Positions 1 to 5,942 of a DNA stretch of 6,746 nt are shown piece by piece; the first letter of the stretch is position 1; each line of letters opens with the position of its first letter. The notes beneath the pieces are model-generated. The model was not told where the DNA came from. It searched no databases and saw only the letters and a program-made list of their open reading frames with translations. The stretch spans positions 3,107 through 9,852 of the forward strand of contig JAHDDN010000186.1 of NCBI GenBank assembly GCA_020629335.1, written 5' to 3'. The position numbers were made by a program, and so were the translations under genes. Source of the DNA: Chitinophagales bacterium (lineage in GTDB: Bacteria; Bacteroidota; Bacteroidia; Chitinophagales; UBA2359).

Positions 1-883
1 TTTTTATCGCTTGCAAAGAGATATTTAGTCCTTCTTCCATTCTGGGATCTTCAAGGTTCAATGATTGTAATCGATAGCTTGAAGTAAAGATGGTTTTAAA
101 TTTATCATTTTCAAATACTTTGGAATGTTCTGGGAATTTACGCGCAAAATTTTTCTCTTCATTCCAAAGTTCCTCCTTTGACCTTGGACTAACCACATTA
201 AATATACTCCTATATGCTGTTCTCAGCAGGCCATATATTTTGGAATATCTGGATAAAAATAATCTTACAGGAGCTTCCTCAAAATCAACATCACTGCCAA
301 GTGAAAATAAATTAAAGATTTCATCCTTTAGAGGTGATTTAGATTCTAAGCTGTCTATCAAAATTCGTGTAGTATCATTTTTGGTTTTCAACTGTGGAAA
401 TTGCCCCCTCAGGTAAACCATATCAAAAGCATCAAACAAGTCATTCCCTGCATAAAACCCTTCAACAATTATACTTGGATTAAATTGGATAGCTTCTTCC
501 CAGAGTGCTAAACTATGAACCGGCCCATATCCACCATAAGCCATACAATAGACTTCTTCATTTAACTCTTTCTCTAATAATCTTGAAAAAATCTCATCCT
601 TATCCACTCCTACCCCATAAGTTTGCGAATCTCCCAAGGCTAAAACCCTTGCTCGTTGCGGTACATCATCATTTCTAAATCCTTTTGAATCATGTTCTGG
701 ATGTACTGGGTTAGGGCGATGGCTAAGAATAGAATCGGCAAGAATTGGCCTATTGGTAGGTAATACTATTGCTGCAACATCATTGGAAATCACTGCTAAA
801 AAACTTAACATGCCTTCAATTACCCCAATAAGCAGTAAAATTGATACCAGTCTAAATAGAATAAATTTCCCCCTTTTGTTCAC
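1..883 (-). CDS. Membrane-anchored SGNH/GDSL-type hydrolase or O-acyltransferase, C-terminus cut by the window edge
   Basis: Probably an esterase or acyltransferase acting on acyl groups of a surface glycan, outside the cytoplasmic membrane. The visible 294 codons have no stop. From a GTG at 883 the protein begins VNKRGKF, a short basic head, followed by a hydrophobic segment at about residues 8-34 that looks like a membrane anchor or uncleaved signal. SGNH block I is LALGDSQTYGVG (residues 81-92, nucleophile Ser86). Block II is in AYGGYGP (115-121), and block III is AGND (145-148), close to GxND. The DxxH block with the catalytic Asp and His would lie off the left edge, so activity cannot be judged. 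Residues 160-294 are a polar insertion without a recognisable motif. The frame stays open upstream of 883. GTG 883 is preferred because it gives the standard head-plus-membrane segment. A GTG at 922 would add 13 residues, and the first ATG falls inside the hydrophobic segment. It is transcribed away from the amidotransferase gene. The family assignment is fairly sure; the substrate is unknown. Confidence 0.8.
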   Translation of the reverse strand, partial: MNKRGKFILFRLVSILLLIGVIEGMLSFLAVISNDVAAIVLPTNRPILADSILSHRPNPVHPEHDSKGFRNDDVPQRARVLALGDSQTYGVGVDKDEIFSRLLEKELNEEVYCMAYGGYGPVHSLALWEEAIQFNPSIIVEGFYAGNDLFDAFDMVYLRGQFPQLKTKNDTTRILIDSLESKSPLKDEIFNLFSLGSDVDFEEAPVRLFLSRYSKIYGLLRTAYRSIFNVVSPRSKEELWNEEKNFARKFPEHSKVFENDKFKTIFTSSYRLQSLNLEDPRMEEGLNISLQAIK

Positions 884-955
884 TTCGCCAAAGTTTATTA
901 TCCAATAATAACATAAAAACACTAGCTTGCAGGCAAGATAATCAAGTATGTTTAT
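884..955. promoter_or_regulatory. Divergent intergenic region between the SGNH and amidotransferase genes
   Basis: This 72-bp AT-rich gap must carry the promoters of both divergent genes unless they lie inside the coding regions. Two short inverted repeats are visible: TTATTA-tccaa-TAATAA (895-911) and CTTGC-ag-GCAAG (926-937). Partial matches to the Bacteroidota -7 element TAnnTTTG are TATGTTTA at 947-954 on the plus strand (TTG at 927-929, 17-bp spacer) and AAACTTTG at 896-889 on the minus strand. Both sit almost on the start codons, so neither is convincing as a promoter for a leadered transcript. No Shine-Dalgarno sequence precedes either start. The region's role is inferred from gene orientation. 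The repeats could be operators, but repeats this short also occur by chance. Confidence 0.4.
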
Positions 956-2746
956 ATGTGCGGTATCTTTGGAATGATACTACCTAATGACCAAGAGGTA
1001 GACAGAGGGCTTTTTAAAAACGCAACTGATAGACTCATCCACCGTGGCCCTGATGACAGTGGCTATTTCTTTAAAGAGCATTTCGCTTTGGGCAATCGCC
1101 GACTCGCCATTCTGGATTTAAGTCCTGATGGCCAACAACCAATGCATTATCAGGACTGTACGATTACCTACAACGGAGAGATTTATAATTACCTGGAGTT
1201 AAGAAAAGAATTAGAGCATTTAGGTTTTCACTTTTCAACGAAGACGGATACAGAAGTTATTCTCGCAGCTTATAAAGCCTGGGGTATCAATGCCGTAAAT
1301 AAGTTAAACGGGATGTGGGCATTTGCCTTATATGATGCTGGCAAAAATCAAATCTTCTGCTCTCGGGATCGCTTTGGCATAAAACCATTCTACTACCTTA
1401 ATATCGAGGGGTGCTTTGCCTTTGCCTCAGAGATAAAAGCCCTTAGCATTCTTCCGGGATGGAACTCCGGGTTAAATAAAAAAATGGCCTTTGATTATTT
1501 GATCAGAGGATTACAAAATCATACAGATCAAACCCTTTATAATCAGGTAAATCAACTGCGGCCAGGGCATAATTTAATTTTTGATTTGAAAGCGCAATCT
1601 TTTACGATTGAGCAATATTATACTTTTAGTAATTCAAATCCTTTGTCCTCTACAGACTTTGATTCCGCTGTTCAGCAATTCAAAACCCTACTTGAAAGTT
1701 CTATAAAACTACATGCTCGATCAGATGTAAAAGTAGGCGTTGCACTATCAGGAGGACTCGACAGTTCAACAATCGCTACAATACATCAAAACACCAATAA
1801 TCGATCAGGCTATCCCCTGGAAGCTTTTTTTTATGCTTCGCCGGTCATTGCATTCGATGAATCTCCTTACGTCGAATCACTACTCCATGAATCACCGATG
1901 AATCTACATAAAGTTAGATTGGATTTTGAAGAGACTATTGCAGAGGTTGATAATGTAATCTTAGCACAAGATGAACCACTTCAGTCCATGAGCCTAATCG
2001 CTCAATATGCGGTTTTTCAGGAAGCTAAAAGGACTAATATAAAAGTAGTACTTGATGGACAAGGAGCAGATGAGATTTTAGCTGGTTACGGTACTTACTA
2101 TATCCCTTTCTTAAAAGAATTATTTGGGTCTGCCCCTCTAAAATTAATCCCGGAAATATTTGGTTTGCTTAGCAAGCATAAAATTAGTTGGATTAAAAAG
2201 AAAAGCTTTTTTACCTCCAAACAACCATTAGAGCAGCATCTTCACCTCTCTCCTTCTGATTTTGCACCCCAATTTAGTGATTTTAAAAGCTACTCGATTT
2301 ATATGATTAAGCACGGTATTCTTCCTTCACTCTTACAGTTTGACGACAGAAACAGCATGGCGCATAGTGTAGAATCAAGAGTTCCTTTTCTGGATTATCG
2401 CTTAGTAGAATTCTGCTTGAACTTGCCATCATCATTCAAGATTAGAAATGGTGTACGCAAAGCCATTCTTAGACAAGCGATGAAAAAGGAGCTACCACAA
2501 AAAATTATCAATCGGTATGACAAAATGGGGTTTTCTACCCCACAACAATATTGGATGAGCGAGCACAAGGAGTTCTTTCGGCAAAGAATCTTATCTATAA
2601 TCAAACAATATCCAACTATTTTCAAGAAGAGCTTAATCCCATTTATTGAAAGTATATTTGATAAAGAGCAATCCCAACATTACGCATTTTGCTGGAGGAT
2701 CTTCGCTTTTGGGAGATGGATAGCATTAAATAATATTAGGCCTTAG
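956..2746 (+). CDS. asnB: Asparagine synthetase B-like glutamine-dependent amidotransferase
   Basis: Complete class-B asparagine synthetase architecture, 596 aa. E. coli AsnB is about 554. The enzyme hydrolyses glutamine and uses ATP to amidate a carboxylate through an acyl-AMP intermediate, in the cytoplasm. Start ATG 956 is fixed by the family because processing exposes the nucleophile Cys2 (MCGIFGM). Glutaminase domain, about residues 1-200: Arg49 in NRRLAILDL, NGEIYN (73-78), TDTE with Asp98, and SRDRFGIKPFYY (136-147). Synthetase domain, about 235-590: PP-loop SGGLDSS (265-271), DGQGADE (367-373), and RNSMAHSVESRVPFLD (465-480). All key residues seen are intact. A free-standing asparagine synthetase would fit the sequence. 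However, AsnB homologues recur in O-antigen and exopolysaccharide loci (WbpS in Pseudomonas aeruginosa is one example), where they are thought to amidate sugar acids. Its place among glycosyltransferases favours that role, by inference. It stands alone on its strand, with a minus-strand gene on either side. Confidence 0.93.
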   Translation: MCGIFGMILPNDQEVDRGLFKNATDRLIHRGPDDSGYFFKEHFALGNRRLAILDLSPDGQQPMHYQDCTITYNGEIYNYLELRKELEHLGFHFSTKTDTEVILAAYKAWGINAVNKLNGMWAFALYDAGKNQIFCSRDRFGIKPFYYLNIEGCFAFASEIKALSILPGWNSGLNKKMAFDYLIRGLQNHTDQTLYNQVNQLRPGHNLIFDLKAQSFTIEQYYTFSNSNPLSSTDFDSAVQQFKTLLESSIKLHARSDVKVGVALSGGLDSSTIATIHQNTNNRSGYPLEAFFYASPVIAFDESPYVESLLHESPMNLHKVRLDFEETIAEVDNVILAQDEPLQSMSLIAQYAVFQEAKRTNIKVVLDGQGADEILAGYGTYYIPFLKELFGSAPLKLIPEIFGLLSKHKISWIKKKSFFTSKQPLEQHLHLSPSDFAPQFSDFKSYSIYMIKHGILPSLLQFDDRNSMAHSVESRVPFLDYRLVEFCLNLPSSFKIRNGVRKAILRQAMKKELPQKIINRYDKMGFSTPQQYWMSEHKEFFRQRILSIIKQYPTIFKKSLIPFIESIFDKEQSQHYAFCWRIFAFGRWIALNNIRP

Positions 2747-2773
2747 TATTGATCAGGCCGATAGCCTTATTAT
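2730..2773. terminator. Possible bidirectional terminator between convergent genes
   Basis: The two convergent stop codons are 23 bp apart, so any terminator must overlap the gene ends. Two alternative weak hairpins are visible. The outer one pairs 2730-2741 (ATAATA..AGGC, with a 2-base TT bulge) with GCCTTATTAT at 2764-2773 around a 22-base loop. The inner one pairs GGCCT (2739-2743) with AGGCC (2755-2759) around an 11-base loop. Neither is followed by a long T run in either direction, so intrinsic termination is doubtful. The placement is more suggestive than the structure. Confidence 0.2.
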
Positions 2774-3930
2774 CCGTCGATGATAAGCATTATGTCACCA
2801 TACAACTTGTCTATTTTATAATTACCAAAGGTCTCTTCAATCGGAGCAAGTGAAGTTAAGTCCTGTTCATTATCAACGATTCCCAGCATTTGATCTGCAA
2901 GATGATTAGAATCCCTATAAACTGTTACGAATTTGTCTACCCTATCATCAACCGTAAAATATTTGGAGACCAGTGCTTTCTTACCAAGTCGAATTAGATC
3001 ATTTACACTACCAGATAATTTTGATTGACAAGTCAATTCCCGAAAAGCTATAAAATGAGCGTATTCTTTTAACGGTAGAATGAGGTAATCGGTTTCCTTT
3101 AAAAGTCGATCATATTCAGATTGATTAATAAATCCAGAAAAAGTCATTACATCTAAAACGTCGTTTGCTAAGGATTCGAATTGTTCCTTTGTCTTATTCT
3201 GCTTTTTATTCTTAGGTTTCCCTAAAAGGATAAACCGAATTCGTTTTTTGAGTTTTTTAGAAACTATAGTTAAGGCCTTATAAACTTCTTGATAGTTCCT
3301 TACATCATCCCCTATTGATCCGGTAATTGTAAAAGTTAATCCCTTATAACCCTTACCCTCTTCCCCTGCTCCATCATATTTCCCGAAGGGAATACTTACA
3401 AACTTTGAGCTATAGACATTATTATAGGTAGCATTACTATAATTAAGGATCCGTTGATTAGGAACCCCAATAAAGTCTACATTATCTAAGACTTGTTTGC
3501 GTTTATAACCCTGTCTATTCAGGATAAACTTAGACAATCTATAAATATCTCTTAAAAGATGTTTAGGTCTTATTTCTATACTTTTCCAGGGAGACATCCA
3601 GGTATGCACACTATGCATTATCAAAGCAGATTTTGACCAGGAAGCAAGATTTGCAAAAGCTTTAAATTCATCAAAAACGGTACTGATCAATAAAAACCGA
3701 CACTGCCTCAGTTGAGATTCATACTTTTTGGTAAATTTGGGGATTGAAACTTCGGGTTCTCGGATATACCATTGAATCTTATACTTTTTCAAATGATCCG
3801 GTAGTTCCTCAAAAACGTTTCTATTACAAAATACCATGAGATGCTGATCACCATAAGATAGTAACTCACAATAATGAATCAAAACTTCATTATGTTGATA
3901 CAACTCTATAACCCCAATCGGTGCCTGCAT
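2770..3930 (-). CDS. Putative GT-B fold glycosyltransferase (GT4-like)
   Basis: Probably transfers a sugar from a nucleotide donor during glycan repeat-unit assembly at the cytoplasmic face; donor and acceptor are unknown. It has 386 aa, no signal peptide and no membrane segment, a usual size for GT-B enzymes. The N-terminal half has Rossmann-like strands: IGVIELYQHNEVL (5-17), a usual GT opening that supports ATG 3930, and FLLIST (79-84), then ALIMHSVHTW (102-111) with a His where GT-B enzymes often carry one. The C-terminal half begins at LTFTITGSIGDDVRNY (198-213), followed by RFILLGKP (232-239), a Lys/Asn-rich insertion (238-248), FSGFINQSEYDRLL (264-277) and DYLILPL (281-287). The E-x7-E motif that grips the donor in typical GT4 enzymes is not obvious; in its place is KLSGSVNDLIRLGKKALVS (304-322). 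The assignment therefore rests on fold pattern, not active-site identity. A weak -7-like box, TATTTTAG, lies at 3956-3949, inside the divergent epimerase gene. Confidence 0.7.
   Translation of the reverse strand: MQAPIGVIELYQHNEVLIHYCELLSYGDQHLMVFCNRNVFEELPDHLKKYKIQWYIREPEVSIPKFTKKYESQLRQCRFLLISTVFDEFKAFANLASWSKSALIMHSVHTWMSPWKSIEIRPKHLLRDIYRLSKFILNRQGYKRKQVLDNVDFIGVPNQRILNYSNATYNNVYSSKFVSIPFGKYDGAGEEGKGYKGLTFTITGSIGDDVRNYQEVYKALTIVSKKLKKRIRFILLGKPKNKKQNKTKEQFESLANDVLDVMTFSGFINQSEYDRLLKETDYLILPLKEYAHFIAFRELTCQSKLSGSVNDLIRLGKKALVSKYFTVDDRVDKFVTVYRDSNHLADQMLGIVDNEQDLTSLAPIEETFGNYKIDKLYGDIMLIIDG
3871..3904. repeat. Two abutting small inverted repeats upstream of the epimerase gene
   Basis: ATAATGAA (3871-3878) and TTCATTAT (3886-3893) form a perfect 8-bp inverted repeat around a 7-base spacer. 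It is followed at once by GTTG-ATA-CAAC (3894-3904). Both lie inside the 5' coding end of the minus-strand glycosyltransferase and end 29 bp before the called epimerase start, where a promoter or operator for that gene would have to be. The repeats are directly visible, but a regulatory role is only inferred. An 8-bp repeat with a short spacer is expected about once or twice by chance in a window this size. Confidence 0.35.
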
Positions 3931-3932
3931 AG

Positions 3933-5012
3933 TTGAATAAATTAATTTCTAAAATAAGATCTGTGCATATAGTAACAGGAGGATGTGGTTTTATAGGCCG
4001 AAATATGGTAAAGCGATTACTAGAAACATCTAGTTCAAAAGTCTTAATCATAGATAACTTAACTACGGGTCAAGATCCTAAACAATGGGCTAATATACCA
4101 CTTACATATGAAACCAAAGGTGTTCAAATCTTTGGCGATCAGTTATTCTTTATCCGTGATGATGTCAGAGGATTCTTTAGAAATTTTCAATCGTACTTCA
4201 CATTTTTAGAAAGTCTGGTCTCAAAAAAAATAATCCTTGAGGATGTTTTTCATTTTGCTGCCGTAGTTGGAGGGAGAGCAACAATAGAAAATGAACCATT
4301 AATGGTTGCAATTGATCTATCGATCGATGCGGAGTTTTTTAATTGGCTAAGTATTGTCAAACCGAATCGAGTACTTTACCCTAGTTCCAGTGCAGCATAT
4401 CCTATCCGTTTGCAAACCAGAGCAGACCACCGGGCGCTTAAGGAGTCGGACATTCAATTCGAAACAATACAAGCTCCGGACATGAGCTATGGCTGGGCAA
4501 AAATTACAGGTGAATACCTTGCACGTTTGGCTGCCAAGAAATATGGTTTGCACATAGCCTGTATCCGTCCATTTAGTGGATATGGACCAGATCAGGATTT
4601 AGACTACCCTATTCCTGCAATTACGCAGCGGGTAATTCAAAAGCAAAATCCAATAGAAGTTTGGGGTGATGGCACCCAAAGTAGAGACTTCATTTATATT
4701 GATGATGTTATTACCGGATCATTAAAAACCTTGGACCAGATAAGCGACGGCAGTGCTCTTAATTTGGGAACGGGAAATCGAACCTCCTTTTTAGAGGTAA
4801 TTTCAATACTCAGTAATATCGCCGGATATTCCCCTGCTATTAAATATTTAAAAGAAAAGCCCGTTGGAGTTTTTGCTCGTTATTGTGACCCTACACAATC
4901 TAAAAATATATTAGATTGGACTCCAGGCATTCCTTTGACCGAAGGGCTTGAATTAACATTCAATGAGATTTCAAATAAACACAAAATTTTACCAACTTCC
5001 TCGAACAGCTGA
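3933..5012 (+). CDS. NAD-dependent nucleotide-sugar epimerase/dehydratase (extended SDR)
   Basis: Converts one nucleotide sugar into another through a 4-keto intermediate, in the cytoplasm, to supply a glycosyltransferase. Motifs in the 359 aa: cofactor loop TGGCGFIG (15-22), LIIDNLTTG (38-46) with Asp41 favouring NAD(H), HFAAVVGG (107-114), SSS (151-153) supplying the catalytic Ser/Thr, YGWAK (186-190) with the YxxxK pair, RPFSGYGP (212-219), and VWGDGTQSRDFIYIDD (243-258). Several stretches (HFAAxxGG, LKESD, WGDGxQxRxF) recall GDP-mannose 3,5-epimerase. However, the acid/base Cys of that enzyme (in SSACIYP) is replaced by Ala in SSSAAYP, and its partner Lys is not seen, so a 4-epimerase or reductase/dehydratase is more likely. 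The spacing from DNL to HFAA is about 18 residues longer than in E. coli GalE. Start: TTG 3933 gives a 10-residue lead. GTG 3963 gives VHIVTGG, the usual SDR beginning, and leaves 32 bp to the divergent gene, so it is at least as likely. It lies upstream of the GT2 gene and is presumably co-transcribed with it. Confidence 0.85.
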   Translation: MNKLISKIRSVHIVTGGCGFIGRNMVKRLLETSSSKVLIIDNLTTGQDPKQWANIPLTYETKGVQIFGDQLFFIRDDVRGFFRNFQSYFTFLESLVSKKIILEDVFHFAAVVGGRATIENEPLMVAIDLSIDAEFFNWLSIVKPNRVLYPSSSAAYPIRLQTRADHRALKESDIQFETIQAPDMSYGWAKITGEYLARLAAKKYGLHIACIRPFSGYGPDQDLDYPIPAITQRVIQKQNPIEVWGDGTQSRDFIYIDDVITGSLKTLDQISDGSALNLGTGNRTSFLEVISILSNIAGYSPAIKYLKEKPVGVFARYCDPTQSKNILDWTPGIPLTEGLELTFNEISNKHKILPTSSNS

Positions 5013-5018
5013 CAATTG
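5010..5018 (+). other. In-frame stop/restart junction (TGA CAA TTG) between epimerase and GT2 gene
   Basis: The epimerase ends at TGA 5010-5012. One codon later (CAA), in the same reading frame, comes TTG 5016-5018, the only usable start for the next gene. No purine-rich Shine-Dalgarno sequence precedes it. The next gene needs its first residues at once, because the GT2 strand FTIIIPTFNR starts at codon 7. The downstream protein is therefore probably made by reinitiation after the stop or by stop-codon readthrough. The stop is followed by C, the leakiest context known for UGA, and CAA-TTG is close to the CAR-YYA readthrough motif known from plant viruses. Readthrough would give a protein of about 668 aa. 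Confidence 0.45.
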
Positions 5019-5942
5019 AACGCCTCGCCACTTTTCACCATAATCATCCCCACCTTTAACCGGGCAAAACTATTACGTATTGCAATAAATAGCGTATTAG
5101 ATCAGCAATACAAAAACTGGGAACTAATTATTGTAGATGATGGATCTACCGATGACACTAAAAAAGTAGTCCAATCATTCATCGGTCTTCATGATAACAT
5201 CCAATATTTTTTTCAAGAAAATAAAGAGCGAAGCGTTGCCAGAAACCTGGGAATAGAAAAAGCAAAAGGTCAATACCTTTGCTTTCTAGACGATGACGAT
5301 TACTTCTTACCCAATCATCTTTGGGTAATTCAGGAAGAAATCAATATTCAAAAGGATCCTGTTGCAATATTCAGGACGGGAATGATAACAAAACAAGGAG
5401 ATAAGAACACCTATTCTCCTTTCTATAACCCTAGAACAGATAAAAACCCTGTTTTATTCTTTCTGAACAATATGGTAGGCATGCATACTTTAGCCTTCCA
5501 TAAAGACATTTTGCAAGAGACAAAATTTGATCCCAGGTGGTTTCATTTTCAGGACACTCATCTCTTGATCAGGTGCCTGCTAAAATTTCAAATACATCAG
5601 ATTGAAAATTATACCGCTGTTTATATGCGGTATCCGGATATGGGATCACTGAAGATTTTTACGATGGAAAATGCAGAAGCAAGAACAGAGAACAACGTAG
5701 CTGCAATTAAGGATTTATTTAAACAAACAAATACTGAAATTTATAAGTATGTTCCTCAATCTTTAGAAAAGCGTTTAGTCGCTCAAAAGTATTTGGGCCA
5801 TGCCAATGGTGCTTTGTATATGAAGAATAAAGTATTAGCTAAGAAGTTATTTTTTCGTTCTTTGGAGTATGGCTCCAATACTCAATTGCTTTGGCAGAGA
5901 ATTAAATTTTTATTAAAGTATTTATTATCTCTATTCTTCTGA
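5016..5942 (+). CDS. Glycosyltransferase family 2 (GT-A fold)
   Basis: Transfers a sugar from a nucleotide donor to a growing glycan at the cytoplasmic face of the membrane; specificity is not readable from sequence. Motifs in the 308 aa: FTIIIPTFNR (7-16), WELIIVDDGSTDD (35-47) with the nucleotide-binding Asp pair, ERSVARNLGI (71-80), and CFLDDDDYFLP (89-99) carrying the metal-binding DXD. QDT (179-181) in WFHFQDTHLLIR is the probable position of the catalytic acidic residue, usually ED in this family, so Asp180 is the candidate base. After about residue 250 comes a helical tail. Its end, LLWQRIKFLLKYLLSLFF (291-308), is hydrophobic with basic residues, suggesting membrane association. The start is TTG 5016, 3 nt after the epimerase stop and in the same frame; no ATG or GTG could preserve the first strand. 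Translational coupling to the epimerase is likely. The 3' end overlaps the convergent GT2 gene by 12 bp (5931-5942). Confidence 0.88.
   Translation: MNASPLFTIIIPTFNRAKLLRIAINSVLDQQYKNWELIIVDDGSTDDTKKVVQSFIGLHDNIQYFFQENKERSVARNLGIEKAKGQYLCFLDDDDYFLPNHLWVIQEEINIQKDPVAIFRTGMITKQGDKNTYSPFYNPRTDKNPVLFFLNNMVGMHTLAFHKDILQETKFDPRWFHFQDTHLLIRCLLKFQIHQIENYTAVYMRYPDMGSLKIFTMENAEARTENNVAAIKDLFKQTNTEIYKYVPQSLEKRLVAQKYLGHANGALYMKNKVLAKKLFFRSLEYGSNTQLLWQRIKFLLKYLLSLFF

Noticed and set aside
90..416. Open frame of 108 codons on the plus strand
   Set aside because: It lies fully inside the minus-strand SGNH gene, whose frame carries clear family motifs. The plus-strand product has no recognisable feature.
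947..954. TATGTTTA as a -7 promoter element with TTG at 927-929
   Set aside because: It ends 1 bp before the start codon, so transcription would begin inside the gene, while the start is fixed by the catalytic Cys2.
948..977. Nine-codon frame (ATG 948 to TGA 975) overlapping the amidotransferase start
   Set aside because: Too short to tell from chance in AT-rich DNA; no ribosome-binding site and no attenuator-like hairpin.
2395..2625. Open frame of 76 codons on the minus strand
   Set aside because: It is antisense within the conserved C-terminal part of the amidotransferase gene, a by-product of codon use there.
4347..4553. Open frame of 68 codons on the minus strand
   Set aside because: It is antisense to the YxxxK region of the epimerase and has no motif or plausible start signal.
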